This document shows positions 1 to 8,931 of a stretch of 64,000 nucleotides of DNA, piece by piece. Each line of letters opens with the position of its first letter. Position 1 is the first letter of the stretch. This DNA is from Gemmatimonadota bacterium (GTDB lineage: Bacteria; Latescibacterota; UBA2968): positions 1 through 64,000 of the forward strand of contig JAPPAB010000054.1 of NCBI GenBank assembly GCA_026705765.1, read 5' to 3'. The notes below the pieces were generated by a model. It saw nothing but the letters and a program-made list of their open reading frames with translations. It was not told the DNA's origin and did no database searches. Position numbers and translations under genes: made by a program.

Positions 1-1013
1 GAGATGTAGTCGGGTTCGCCATATCGAATATAGATTTCTCCCCGGCGATCCCACGGCCACTTTCTGCCAAAATGGGTTCGCGCATGCCATACTCTGCGGT
101 AGTGTTCGGCTCTGCGCAGTGCGCCTCCCGAGGTTTTAAAGGGATCTTTTTGCAACCAGAAGCGTGTGAGAAAACGCTCGCGTTGTGTTTTGTTGTCCGA
201 GGCCGATGCGAGGCGGTAAGCGCGCGCTTCGGCTTTTGAGCCGATATAAGAGATGTCGTCATAGAGGGGCAGTTCTTCTTTGGGCAGGGTCTCGATATAG
301 TGTTGAAATGCCGCCAGTGCGCCTTCGTGGTCGCGTCTTTTTATGAGGGCCTGGGCGAGCAATGGCAGTGCGCGGGGGTCTCGCATGCGCGATGTGATGT
401 CTTCGAGGTCGCGGTATTCTTTGGCTTCGTATAGCGCGTAGGCAAATTGGTATGCGGTTTCGTGGTCTTCGGGGTTGAGATCGAGGTATTTTTTGTAGTA
501 GTAAAGCGCGACCTGATGCGCACTGCCTTCTTCGCGATGTGCGCGGGCGAGCAGGAGATAGGAAGAAGATAGGTCGGGAAATCGCGCAATGGTTTGTGAG
601 GCCGCTTTTCGCGCGCGGCTTCCGGTATCTTCAAGCGCGAGCAAGGTTTTGATGAGGTCGTCGTGGGCGTCGGCGTCTGTGGTGTCGATGGCGACCGCTT
701 TTTCGTAGTGCGACAACGCGCGGTCGGGTTTGTTGCGCAGGTTTTGGTACACGCGACCCAGGCCCGTGTGGGCAATTGCGAGATTGGGGCGCAAGGCGAG
801 TGCATTTTGAAAGGCTGCTTCGGCGCTGTCGGCTTCTTCAAGGCGCAAATAGAGCAGGCCCATGCGCGCGTAGTTCGCCGATGAATCAGACGCGGTAGCC
901 AGGTCTGCTTTCAACCGGTTGATGACGTCGCGGAGGTCGCGGTTTTGCGCGAAGCCCGTGCTTGCAAAACTGATGAGGAGTAGATAAATGGTCGAGTAGA
1001 GGACTTTGTGCAT
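1..1013 (-). CDS. GWxTD-type TPR protein, exported (partial, C-terminus beyond left edge)
   Basis: Translating the minus strand from ATG at 1013 gives an uninterrupted frame to the window edge, about 337 residues. It begins with a hydrophobic signal peptide (MHKVLYSTIYLLLISFAST..), cleavable near residue 23. TPR-like helices with Ala/Leu/Tyr spacing follow to about residue 270. The last part (FLTRFWLQKDP, then RRAEHYRRVWHAR, then WDRRGEIYIRYGEPDYI) matches the start of the GWxTD domain found in secreted proteins of FCB and related phyla. A Shine-Dalgarno-like AAAGGA lies just before the start. The role is unknown; a periplasmic or outer-membrane assembly function is only a guess. A shorter frame on the same strand inside 341-841 is a shadow of this gene. 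Confidence 0.85.
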   Translation of the reverse strand, partial: MHKVLYSTIYLLLISFASTGFAQNRDLRDVINRLKADLATASDSSANYARMGLLYLRLEEADSAEAAFQNALALRPNLAIAHTGLGRVYQNLRNKPDRALSHYEKAVAIDTTDADAHDDLIKTLLALEDTGSRARKAASQTIARFPDLSSSYLLLARAHREEGSAHQVALYYYKKYLDLNPEDHETAYQFAYALYEAKEYRDLEDITSRMRDPRALPLLAQALIKRRDHEGALAAFQHYIETLPKEELPLYDDISYIGSKAEARAYRLASASDNKTQRERFLTRFWLQKDPFKTSGGALRRAEHYRRVWHARTHFGRKWPWDRRGEIYIRYGEPDYI

Positions 1014-1156
1014 GGATAATCCTTTGTAGTGTCGTGGCAGTTTTTATACGTCTGTTTGGATTTTCGGTTTCGCTTAAACGTTAAAAACTTTTGCTGAATT
1101 TCTCAATGACTTTTGCGACTTATGGGATCGCGCAGGTATAAATATATCTAATTTTC

Positions 1157-1185
1157 TTGACTTAGTTGAAGGGGCGTTTTATTTT
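1157..1185 (+). promoter_or_regulatory. Predicted sigma70-type promoter for the PTS EIIA gene
   Basis: TTGACT at 1157-1162 and TATTTT at 1180-1185 are separated by 17 bases in an AT-rich stretch. This lies about 75 bases before the EIIA start, in the 247-base gap between divergent genes. The same two hexamers with the same spacing occur before topA at 3849-3877. The call rests on consensus matching only. Confidence 0.45.
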
Positions 1186-1260
1186 CCGTCTAAAAGCGAT
1201 GTGTGCGGATAGGCGCGCAGGCAGAGATGTCTATGCTCTCACTCGAATGAAAGGGCATTT

Positions 1261-1722
1261 ATGACGTTGATGGAGATTTTGTCGGGCAAATCGGTCATTA
1301 TCGGGCTTAAGGGGCAAAACAAGCGGGAAATTCTCGAAGAGCTTGTTAATGAACTCGAAGTGGGCGATAAAATTACTGACCGCGATAAGGTGCTCCAGGC
1401 GGTTTTAGAGCGCGAAGATATTATGAGTACGGGTATTGGGCACGGTATTGCCATTCCCCATGGGAAGTCGGAATATGCCACGACGCTGGGCGGCGTGCTG
1501 GGTATCAAGTCGGAAGGTATTAATTTTAATGCTTTAGATGGTAAAAAGACCTACATTTTTTTTCTTCTGGTCTCGCCTCTGGATGTCTCGGGACCTCATA
1601 TTAAAGCTTTAGCGCGGATATCAAGAGTACTCAAAGGAGAGGATTTTAGACAGCGTTTGATTGGCATTAGAAATCGCGAGGAAGCTCTGGCGATTATTGA
1701 GGCAGAAGATAAGAAGAACTAA
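1261..1722 (+). CDS. PTS EIIA (fructose/nitrogen type) domain protein
   Basis: This 153-residue protein covers a single EIIA-Fru/PtsN domain. The motif STGIGHGIAIPHGK holds the expected phospho-accepting histidine at about H67, and the later segment SPLDVSGPHIKALARIS is also typical. EIIA-Ntr proteins accept phosphate from HPr or NPr and usually regulate rather than transport sugar. No EIIB or EIIC gene is nearby, which favours the regulatory PtsN-like role. The gene stands alone, with a promoter candidate upstream and a terminator downstream. The sugar-specific alternative cannot be excluded from sequence. Confidence 0.88.
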   Translation: MTLMEILSGKSVIIGLKGQNKREILEELVNELEVGDKITDRDKVLQAVLEREDIMSTGIGHGIAIPHGKSEYATTLGGVLGIKSEGINFNALDGKKTYIFFLLVSPLDVSGPHIKALARISRVLKGEDFRQRLIGIRNREEALAIIEAEDKKN

Positions 1723-1748
1723 TAAATGTCATAAGATTTGACCCGATG

Positions 1749-1776
1749 CCTGCTTTGCTGTGAAGCAGGTTTTTTT
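1749..1776 (+). terminator. Intrinsic terminator after the EIIA gene
   Basis: CCTGCTT at 1749-1755 pairs with AAGCAGG at 1763-1769 across a seven-base loop and is followed by seven Ts. It lies 27 bases after the EIIA stop codon. Confidence 0.8.
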
Positions 1777-1791
1777 GTTTGAGCTTTTCTC

Positions 1792-3846
1792 ATGTTCGGT
1801 CTTTCATTTACAAATCCAATGTTGTTGCACGGTTTGTGGGCGGCGTTATTGCCGCTTGTGATTCATTTGCTGAATCGGCGCCGTGCAGTAACAGTGTCGT
1901 TTTCGAATGTGGCGCTTTTGCAAAAACTCCAGCACGACCGCATGCGACGGCTAAAATTCAAGCATCTCGCGTTGCTCATTTTGCGAACCCTGCTCATTGT
2001 TTTCCTTGTGCTGGCTTTCGCGCGTCCGACTTTGAGTGGGGGCAGTGGGCAGGTAGGCGATGCGGGGACATCGGCGGTTATTTTGCTCGATCGTTCGTTG
2101 AGTATGCAATACCGCACAGCAGAAGGTACGTTGTTTGAGCGCGCGCTTCGCAAGGTGCAGGCTCTGTTGGCGCTGTTTGATGAGCGCGACGATGTGCGTC
2201 TGGCATTGATCGACAAAGGCGTCGAGGAGGTTGATGTGACTTCGCCAGAGCGGTTGCGGTTGTTTATGGATACGCTGCAACCCGGATTTGGCAGTACAGA
2301 TTTTGAGGCGGGATTGCAATTGGCGCTGTCGCATTTGTCCGGGTCACAGATGTCCAATCGCGAGTTGTATTTTGTAACGGATCGCGCATATAATGGGTGG
2401 ACGAATTTGCCCGATACACTGTCTAATTTGGACGATGTATCGGTGTGCATCATTTCCGAACGGCCTTCGCAAGTTGCCAATATCGGCATTGGGCAGATCA
2501 ATACCTCTTCTCCAGAGGTCGGGCGTTCAACCACGCTGGCGATCGAATTGATCAATTACGGTGTGGCAAATCGAGGCGATGTGCCTGTGCAGATATTTTT
2601 GGATGGTCGGCGCATTGGCCAGGATATTGCCCATGTGCCTGCGGGTGGCCGTCGCAAATTGCATACGTCGTTTGTGCCCAAAACAGGGGGGGATGTTGCC
2701 CTGCGCGTGGAAATAGGGGCAGACGCCCTCGAGGCAGATAATAAGCGCGTGACGGTATTGCGCGTTCCAGAGCGCGTTCGCATTTTGCTGGTGGGTCAGG
2801 CGTCCCACGAGTCTTATTATCTCGCAGAGGCATTATCCGTTGTCTCAAGCGAGGTGGTGCAGGTTACACCCGAACGCGTATCAGATCAGGTGTTGGAAGG
2901 TGTTGATGTGGTTTTTTTGTGCAATATTGCGCGGCTTTCTACAGGTGCGATTGCCGCTTTGCAAAATCGGATATCGCACGGGGTGGGTCTGGCTATTTTT
3001 CTGGGGGATCAAATAGACGTCCGACATTATAATGAGCATGTGTTGCCCGCGCTTTTTCCGGCTAAATTACTCGGTACGCGGGGCGCGTTGTCGGGTGCTT
3101 ATCAGGCTTTGCAGACGGTTTTGCCCGATCATCCCATGCTATCGGGTTTGGAACTCAAGGGGGCGTTTCAAAGCCCGCGTTTTTTTGTTTCTTATCGGGT
3201 TTTGCCCGAGGCAAATGCACGCTCTGTGTTGTCCTTCGCCTCGGGGGCACCCGCGCTTATCGAGTCACGTAAGGGCAATGGTCGCGTCGTGCTGTTTGCG
3301 TCTTCGGTGAGCGCGAATTTGGGATGGAATGACGCGCCGCTTTCCGGCTTTTTTGTTCCATTTGTGCATCGCCTGAGTGGATATCTGGCGGTTGGGGCGT
3401 TTGGCCGATCTGACTACCGCGTCGGTCAGGTTGTGTACAGAGATATCCGACGGGAAAATGCGTCTGAAGCTGTTTTGCAGGCGCCGGGTGCAGAACCCAG
3501 AACAATTTGGCCCCAACAACGCGGCTTGCAATCGGTGTGGCCGGTTGGCGCGGTGGATGTGCCAGGGGTGTGGGAGATTTTTGCGCGCGAGCGCGTCTCT
3601 GATCGCTTTGCCGTTCAGGTTGATGAGCGCGAACCCGATTTGACGCCGGTTCCGATGGCGCAACTCGAAGCCCTTTTTGGTAAAGATCGCTTGCGCGTTG
3701 TGGATGGCGAGGCCGATTTGAAGGCGGTTGTCCTTTCCCAGAGACACGGTCAGGAACTCTGGCGATGGGTGCTGTTGGTAGCTTTGATGGCGATGGGCGC
3801 AGAGATGCTCATTGCACAGTCTGCGCGCACGAGCCGCGGGACGTGA
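1792..3846 (+). CDS. BatA-like membrane protein with degenerate von Willebrand A domain
   Basis: The 684-residue protein opens with the BatA N-terminal signature (FTNPMLLHGLWAALLPLVIHLLNRR). A second hydrophobic helix lies near residues 60-80 and is followed by a VWA-like domain starting at ILLDRSLSMQ, a DxSxS metal-site motif, near residue 97. The middle looks like beta-sandwich repeats, then a class I glutamine amidotransferase-like fold around residues 330-480. A last membrane helix (LWRWVLLVALMAMGAEMLI) sits near 655-675. The architecture matches the large membrane proteins of Bat/MoxR-type operons, although no MoxR ATPase is in the window. No clear Shine-Dalgarno precedes the start. The molecular role is unknown; a cell-envelope function is an inference. 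Confidence 0.8.
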   Translation: MFGLSFTNPMLLHGLWAALLPLVIHLLNRRRAVTVSFSNVALLQKLQHDRMRRLKFKHLALLILRTLLIVFLVLAFARPTLSGGSGQVGDAGTSAVILLDRSLSMQYRTAEGTLFERALRKVQALLALFDERDDVRLALIDKGVEEVDVTSPERLRLFMDTLQPGFGSTDFEAGLQLALSHLSGSQMSNRELYFVTDRAYNGWTNLPDTLSNLDDVSVCIISERPSQVANIGIGQINTSSPEVGRSTTLAIELINYGVANRGDVPVQIFLDGRRIGQDIAHVPAGGRRKLHTSFVPKTGGDVALRVEIGADALEADNKRVTVLRVPERVRILLVGQASHESYYLAEALSVVSSEVVQVTPERVSDQVLEGVDVVFLCNIARLSTGAIAALQNRISHGVGLAIFLGDQIDVRHYNEHVLPALFPAKLLGTRGALSGAYQALQTVLPDHPMLSGLELKGAFQSPRFFVSYRVLPEANARSVLSFASGAPALIESRKGNGRVVLFASSVSANLGWNDAPLSGFFVPFVHRLSGYLAVGAFGRSDYRVGQVVYRDIRRENASEAVLQAPGAEPRTIWPQQRGLQSVWPVGAVDVPGVWEIFARERVSDRFAVQVDEREPDLTPVPMAQLEALFGKDRLRVVDGEADLKAVVLSQRHGQELWRWVLLVALMAMGAEMLIAQSARTSRGT

Positions 3847-3848
3847 CC

Positions 3849-3877
3849 TTGACTTTTGTAATTGGTGCGCGTATTTT
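3849..3877 (+). promoter_or_regulatory. Predicted promoter for topA
   Basis: TTGACT at 3849-3854 and TATTTT at 3872-3877 have a 17-base spacer. A small hairpin AGAGG/CCTCT at 3901-3915 lies in the resulting leader. Consensus matching only. Confidence 0.45.
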
Positions 3878-3944
3878 TTTGAATTGCAATGGGTGGGCAG
3901 AGAGGCACCGCCTCTACTTCATTTGAATGATAAAGGATGTTTTG

Positions 3945-6389
3945 ATGGCGAAAAATTTGATTATTGTCGAATCACCTGCTAAAGCACGCACAATTTCTCG
4001 ATTTGTGGGCAAGGACTACAAAGTCGCTGCTTCTATGGGGCATGTGCGAGATCTTCCCGCACGCGAATTGGGCTTTGATGTGGAGAGTTTTGATCCCAAA
4101 TACGTGGTGTCGCAAGACAAGCGCAGTGTGATTCAGGCGCTGAAAAAGGATATTGAAAAAGATACGACTGTCTATCTGGCGACGGATGAAGACCGAGAAG
4201 GAGAATCTATTTCGTGGCATCTGATTTCCGCGCTGGGACTTAAGAATCAGCCTATTAAGCGGATTGTGTTTCACGAGATTACCCGGTCTGCGATTTTGCA
4301 CGCGCTTGAAAATCCGCGCGAACTGGATCAAAATTTGGTGGATGCACAACAGGCGCGTCGCATTTTGGATCGCGCTGTGGGATATCAGTTGTCGCCTTTG
4401 TTGTGGCGAAAGGTAAAGGGCGGATTGTCAGCCGGGCGCGTGCAGAGTGTGGCGGTGCGGATTATTGTTGATCGGGAGCGGGAGATTCGGACGTTTAAGC
4501 CAGAGGAATATTGGCGGATTAAATCCGATTTTAAGGATCCCAAATTTCAGGCTGAATTGACGCGGCACAATGGCAAAAAAGCGTCTGTGAAAAATGAAGC
4601 CGAGGCAAAAGCTATTGAAGCGAGTGCGCTGAAGGGAGAATTTGTCGTGGCAGAGGTGGGCGAGCGCGAGGGCGTGCGGCGGCCCGTGCCTCCGTTTACG
4701 ACATCGACGCTGCAACAAGAGGCGTCTCGCAAGCTGGGTTTTTCCGTGGCGCAGACGATGCGGGTTGCACAACAACTTTACGAGGGCAATTTTGAGATTC
4801 CCGGATATACCGGCGGTCTGATTACGTATATGCGTACCGATTCGGTGAGTTTGGCCGAGCAGGCGGTGAATCAGGCGCGGGAGGTAATTGTGCGGGAATT
4901 TGGTCGGGATTACACTGTGGAAAAGCCCCGGCGATTTGCCAATAGGACTAGGGGGGCGCAAGAAGCGCACGAGGCGATACGTCCGGCGGATTTGTCGATT
5001 AAACCCAACGGCGTTAGAGGACATCTCGATCCCCGACAATTTCGGCTTTACGATTTGATCTGGAAGCGCACGTTGGCGACGCAGATGGCCGATGCGCGCA
5101 TTGCATATACGACGATTCGCATTCGGGCTGGTGAAGCGGGTGAATTGATTTTTGAGGCAAGGGGACAGCGCGTTTTATTTCCCGGATTTTTGAGGGTTTA
5201 TACCGAGGGGTCCGATAATCCAGATGCGGACGTCAGCAATAAGGATGTGATTTTGCCCAGGGTTGCAAAGGGACAGGTGCTCAATTTGGAGAAGTTGCAT
5301 TTGGAGCAACTGTTTACCAAACCGCCCGCGCGTTATACCGAGGCTTCACTGGTGAAGAAGCTCGAGGGCGAGGGTATTGGGCGTCCTTCGACTTATTCGC
5401 CGACGATTTCGACGATTCAGAGCCGGGAGTATGTAGAGCGCACGCGAGATAAGAAGCTCAAGCCCACGGATATCGGCGAGGTGGTGAACGATTTTTTGAT
5501 GGCGCATTTTCCCGATATTGTCGATTTGCGTTTTACATCGCATCTCGAGGACGATTTTGACGAGATTGCACAGGGGAAAAATTCGTGGAAGACGATGTTG
5601 GAAGATTTTTATCCGCCGTTTAATAAGCGGGTGGAAGACAAAAAGTCGGTTGATAAAATTGGGCGCAAGTTGGGCAAAGATCCCAATACGGGGCGCGAGG
5701 TGAGTGTGCGTTTTGGCAATTACGGTCCTTATGTTCAAATTGGTAACGCTGGGGAAAAAGAAAAGCCTTTGTTTGCCTCTTTACCCCCCAATCAGAGTAT
5801 TTTTGATATTGAATTGGCCGATGCCCTCAAGTGTTTTGAATTGCCCCGCAAACTCGGGCAAAATGATGCGGGTGATGAGGTGCAGGTCAATACGGGTCGC
5901 TACGGTCCTTATGTGCGAATAGGTCGCAACTTTTTTTCTTTGCCAGAGGGGGAAGATCTGTTTGGGGTGACGCTGGATCGCGCGTTGGAGATCGCGGCGG
6001 CTGAGGAAGATCGCAAAGCCAAAAATGTGATTCGCGATTTTGACGATTTCCAGGTGCTCAATGGGCGGTATGGTCCCTATATTCGCAAAGATGGGAAGAA
6101 TTACAAAATTCCCAGAGGGATGGATGCGGCGACATTAGACCGCGAGACGCTCGAGAAATTTATGCAGGGCGGGGCGGGCGGCAGGCAGTCGCAGAATGTG
6201 ATTCACGATTTTGACGGGATTCAGGTTCTTGCCGGGCGGTATGGTCCTTATATCAAACACAATGGAAATAATTACCGCATTCCAAAGGGCGTGGAGGCGT
6301 CTTCTTTGACGCAGGCGGCTTGCGAGAAAATTATCGCGGAAAACCCGGCGACGAATAGGAGAAGGCCGAGAAGAAGAAGTAGGAAGTGA
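3945..6389 (+). CDS. topA: DNA topoisomerase I (type IA)
   Basis: This enzyme relaxes negative supercoils through a transient 5'-phosphotyrosine bond. I chose ATG 3945 because AAAGGA at 3932-3937 is well placed for it and the protein then starts MAKNLIIVESPAKA, as in the family. The in-frame ATG at 3927 adds six residues. The 814-residue protein has the TOPRIM metal residues (E9 in VESP; D81, D83 and E85 in ATDEDREGE) and the nucleophile Tyr295 in GGLITYMRTDS. Instead of zinc ribbons, the C-terminus carries four copies of a GRYGPYVRIG-type repeat (about residues 560-800), then an Arg/Lys-rich tail. The zinc-less repeat form is common outside Proteobacteria. Confidence 0.97.
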   Translation: MAKNLIIVESPAKARTISRFVGKDYKVAASMGHVRDLPARELGFDVESFDPKYVVSQDKRSVIQALKKDIEKDTTVYLATDEDREGESISWHLISALGLKNQPIKRIVFHEITRSAILHALENPRELDQNLVDAQQARRILDRAVGYQLSPLLWRKVKGGLSAGRVQSVAVRIIVDREREIRTFKPEEYWRIKSDFKDPKFQAELTRHNGKKASVKNEAEAKAIEASALKGEFVVAEVGEREGVRRPVPPFTTSTLQQEASRKLGFSVAQTMRVAQQLYEGNFEIPGYTGGLITYMRTDSVSLAEQAVNQAREVIVREFGRDYTVEKPRRFANRTRGAQEAHEAIRPADLSIKPNGVRGHLDPRQFRLYDLIWKRTLATQMADARIAYTTIRIRAGEAGELIFEARGQRVLFPGFLRVYTEGSDNPDADVSNKDVILPRVAKGQVLNLEKLHLEQLFTKPPARYTEASLVKKLEGEGIGRPSTYSPTISTIQSREYVERTRDKKLKPTDIGEVVNDFLMAHFPDIVDLRFTSHLEDDFDEIAQGKNSWKTMLEDFYPPFNKRVEDKKSVDKIGRKLGKDPNTGREVSVRFGNYGPYVQIGNAGEKEKPLFASLPPNQSIFDIELADALKCFELPRKLGQNDAGDEVQVNTGRYGPYVRIGRNFFSLPEGEDLFGVTLDRALEIAAAEEDRKAKNVIRDFDDFQVLNGRYGPYIRKDGKNYKIPRGMDAATLDRETLEKFMQGGAGGRQSQNVIHDFDGIQVLAGRYGPYIKHNGNNYRIPKGVEASSLTQAACEKIIAENPATNRRRPRRRSRK

Positions 6390-6521
6390 AAAGTGTGAAG
6401 AGGGGAGCGGTGTACAACTGGTCGTAGTCCAGATCAGTTCAGTGATAGCACCCGTCATTGCGGCATGATGTTGAGCCGCAATTCAGAAGGTTTTAAAAGA
6501 CTGTGTGAAGCGGGGTGGTCT

Positions 6522-7703
6522 ATGGAATGGGATGACATTGCGCGGCGCATCAAAGCGGGCGAGGATGGCAGGACGGAATTTAAACGCGACCTGAGAGAGT
6601 TCTCGGGAATCGGTCGGGCAATTTGCGCCTTTGCCAATGCGGAAGGTGGGTTGATTATCCTGGGTGTTGATGATCTGGGAACGATTGTCGGGGTGAGAGA
6701 GAATCCGGATGCGGTGCAGGAAAGGCTGACGAGTTTTCTGCATTCGGGATGTAGTGCGCCGGTTTCTGCGCGCTGTGGGCGTTACAATGATCTGAACGGA
6801 TGGGTGCATTGGATTGAGGTGCCTCGCCAGCGGGGGTTTGAGCCGCTTAACTATCGAGGACGCGTCTGGATTCGGCGCGGACGCAGCAGTGTAGAACCAT
6901 CGGCAACCGAACTCCAAGAGTTGTACAATATTTTCGGTTTTATTTTGACGGAAGAACAGGTCATTCCGTCCGCGAGAATAGAGGATATTGATCTCGATGC
7001 GTTTCGGGCTTTCCTGCGTGCGCAAGGGCTCGATACAGAGGAGGAACCGCAGCCCGCAATTGCTGACGATCTGTGCAATAGACGCATTTTGGCTGAGTTC
7101 GACAATGCCCTGTGTCCAACGCTTTACGGGCTGATGGCGTTTGGCAAAGAGCCGCAGGCACATCCGCAGACAACGAATTTTTTCGTCGAGTGCGTAGCCT
7201 ATTTGGGCGAGGATCGGGCGTCGGATGTTATTCTCACCGGTGAGGGGAAGGGACGTCTTGAAGAGCAAATACGCCGGTCAGTCGGATGGGTTCGCGGTTT
7301 GGGATGGAAGGAGAGCTACCACGGTCTTGATCGGGTGGAGACGCCACTAATTCCCGAGAAGGCACTGCGCGAGGCAATCGTTAATGCCGTTGTTCACCGG
7401 GAGTACGCGATTACGGGTTCGAAGGTGCTGCTCGAAGTATTCCGCGACCGAATTGATGTGACCAGTCCAGGGACTTTTCCAAATCACATGAGTGTCGAGA
7501 ATGTGCGCTCGGGCGGCAATCCCCGATCCCGCAATGAGTTGATGGCAAATGCTATGCTCGTCGCGCGCTTGATGGAACAGCGAGGCCGCGGGTGGCCCGT
7601 GATGCGGAGAGAGATGCGGGAATTTAACGGTACTGAGCCAGAAATCGTGCAAGACGAGGGCGGGAAGTTTGTGCGGGTGACGTTTCGAAAGGGGAGCATC
7701 TGA
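6522..7703 (+). CDS. AlbA_2 (Schlafen-type) DNA/RNA-binding protein with RecG-like GHKL C-terminus
   Basis: The protein has an AlbA_2 domain at residues 1-130 (GEDGRTEFKRDL, then FANAEGGLIILGVDD) and a C-terminal ATPase-like segment (EKALREAIVNAVVHREY, then GNPRSRNELMANAM). This is the usual layout of 'ATP-binding' or 'RecG-related' Schlafen-like regulators. I prefer ATG 6522, preceded by GGGGTGG and starting MEWDDIARRI as relatives do, over ATG 6465, which has no ribosome-binding site and adds 19 residues. Proteins of this family occur in regulators and in defence islands, but the activity here is unknown. It is followed after 3 bases by a HigA-like gene and sits between topA and the Xer gene, so it looks like an accessory insertion. 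Confidence 0.85.
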   Translation: MEWDDIARRIKAGEDGRTEFKRDLREFSGIGRAICAFANAEGGLIILGVDDLGTIVGVRENPDAVQERLTSFLHSGCSAPVSARCGRYNDLNGWVHWIEVPRQRGFEPLNYRGRVWIRRGRSSVEPSATELQELYNIFGFILTEEQVIPSARIEDIDLDAFRAFLRAQGLDTEEEPQPAIADDLCNRRILAEFDNALCPTLYGLMAFGKEPQAHPQTTNFFVECVAYLGEDRASDVILTGEGKGRLEEQIRRSVGWVRGLGWKESYHGLDRVETPLIPEKALREAIVNAVVHREYAITGSKVLLEVFRDRIDVTSPGTFPNHMSVENVRSGGNPRSRNELMANAMLVARLMEQRGRGWPVMRREMREFNGTEPEIVQDEGGKFVRVTFRKGSI

Positions 7704-7706
7704 ACT

Positions 7707-7997
7707 ATGTTGAAGCGAGTTGTTCATCCCGGCGAGATTCTGCGAGACGAGTTGGCGGAATTTGGGGTGTCCCCAGTGACGTTTGCACGCCAGATTGACG
7801 TGCCGCCAGATCGCATTGGTCAGATTATCGCGGGTAAGTGTTCTGTAGATAGCGATACCGCTTTGCGATTTGGGCACTGGTTCGGTGTTGATCCTTTATT
7901 CTGGCTGAATCTCCAGATGCAGTTTGATCTCGTTGTTGCCGATCAGCAAGTGGGGGCGGCGGTGCGCTCTCTGCCCACTGCTCAGGAGATTATCTGA
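7707..7997 (+). CDS. HigA/VapI-family antitoxin-like HTH protein
   Basis: This 96-residue protein has the addiction-module antitoxin signature: VHPGEILRDEL at the start, an XRE-type helix-turn-helix around residues 20-60, then ALRFGHWFGVDPLFWLNLQ. HigA proteins bind DNA and neutralise a HigB RNase toxin usually encoded just upstream. Here there is no HigB-sized gene. The upstream partner is the AlbA_2 protein, ending 3 bases earlier, and GGGGAG at 7692-7697 is a good ribosome-binding site. Either it is an orphan antitoxin or it regulates the AlbA_2 gene. Confidence 0.88.
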   Translation: MLKRVVHPGEILRDELAEFGVSPVTFARQIDVPPDRIGQIIAGKCSVDSDTALRFGHWFGVDPLFWLNLQMQFDLVVADQQVGAAVRSLPTAQEII

Positions 7998-8036
7998 TGG
8001 TGCGATTGCCATTTGAAATGGGTCTTTTTTAATGCC

Positions 8037-8924
8037 ATGAAAACAGCCATTACCCAATTTCTCACCCATCTATCGCGGCAGCGGCGATTGTCCGATCATA
8101 CGTGTGCGGCATATAACACGGATCTGGATCAGTTCGCCGCTTTTTTGCATGGGCGTGGGGTGGATCGCCCGCAGCAGATTGATCGGCATGCGGTGAGGGA
8201 TTTTTTGGGCTTTTTGCACAATAGGGGATTTGGTCGGCGGTCTGTTGCCCGAAAGCTGGCGGCGGTGCGAACGTTTTTGAGTTATTTGTGTAATGTAGGG
8301 GATTTGGATCGGAATCCAGCACTTGATGTGCGCCCGCCCAGGCAGGATAAGATATTGCCCGTTTATCTGGATGTTGACGAGGTTGCCCGCGCGATGTCCC
8401 TGCCGTCGCCCAATACGGTGTTGGGATTGCGCGATCGGGCGATTTTGGAGTTGTTTTATAGCTCGGGAATTCGATTGCGCGAGCTTGCGGGGCTTAAAAT
8501 TGAGGCTGTGGATCTGGCAGATAAACTGGTGCGGGTTGTGGGCAAGGGGAATAAAGAGCGATTGGTTCCTTTCGGGGAACCGGCCCGGGTTGCGCTGGTG
8601 GCTTATTTGATGCGGCGAGGAGAACTGGTTTCTGAGCAGACGACCGACCAACGGCATTTGTTTTTGGCGCGGTCCGGGCGTCCGCTGAGTCCCAGTGGTA
8701 TTCAAGGTCGCGTTGTCCGGTATCTCAGCAAAGCGACCGGGCGGTCTTTGTCTCCCCATGCATTGCGCCACGCCTATGCAACCCATCTGCTGGATGCGGG
8801 TGCAGATCTCAATGCGGTGAAGGAGTTGCTCGGCCATGCGAGTCTTTCTACTACACAGGTTTATACGCATGTGAGTGTCGAGCGGTTAAAAAGAGCCTAT
8901 CGACAAGCACATCCACGGGCGTGA
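8037..8924 (+). CDS. xerC: Tyrosine site-specific recombinase XerC/XerD family
   Basis: From ATG 8037 the protein has 295 residues, the usual Xer length. A TTG at 8013 would add eight poorly conserved residues. The N-terminal SAM-like core-binding domain spans about 1-90, and the catalytic domain carries all expected residues: R146 (SGIRLREL), K170, H241 and R244 (HALRHAYATH), H267 (LLGHAS) and Y276 (TTQVYTH). Such proteins resolve chromosome dimers at dif during division. The position downstream of topA favours XerC over an integrase; no integrated element is visible around it. Confidence 0.9.
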   Translation: MKTAITQFLTHLSRQRRLSDHTCAAYNTDLDQFAAFLHGRGVDRPQQIDRHAVRDFLGFLHNRGFGRRSVARKLAAVRTFLSYLCNVGDLDRNPALDVRPPRQDKILPVYLDVDEVARAMSLPSPNTVLGLRDRAILELFYSSGIRLRELAGLKIEAVDLADKLVRVVGKGNKERLVPFGEPARVALVAYLMRRGELVSEQTTDQRHLFLARSGRPLSPSGIQGRVVRYLSKATGRSLSPHALRHAYATHLLDAGADLNAVKELLGHASLSTTQVYTHVSVERLKRAYRQAHPRA

Positions 8925-8931
8925 AAAAATA

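Noticed and set aside
341-841. A 166-residue open frame on the minus strand
   Set aside because: It is low-complexity Pro/Thr/Lys-rich and lies out of frame within the GWxTD gene, which reads through the whole region.
3927-3944. topA start at ATG 3927
   Set aside because: AAAGGA is spaced correctly only for ATG 3945, and the protein then starts as in the family.
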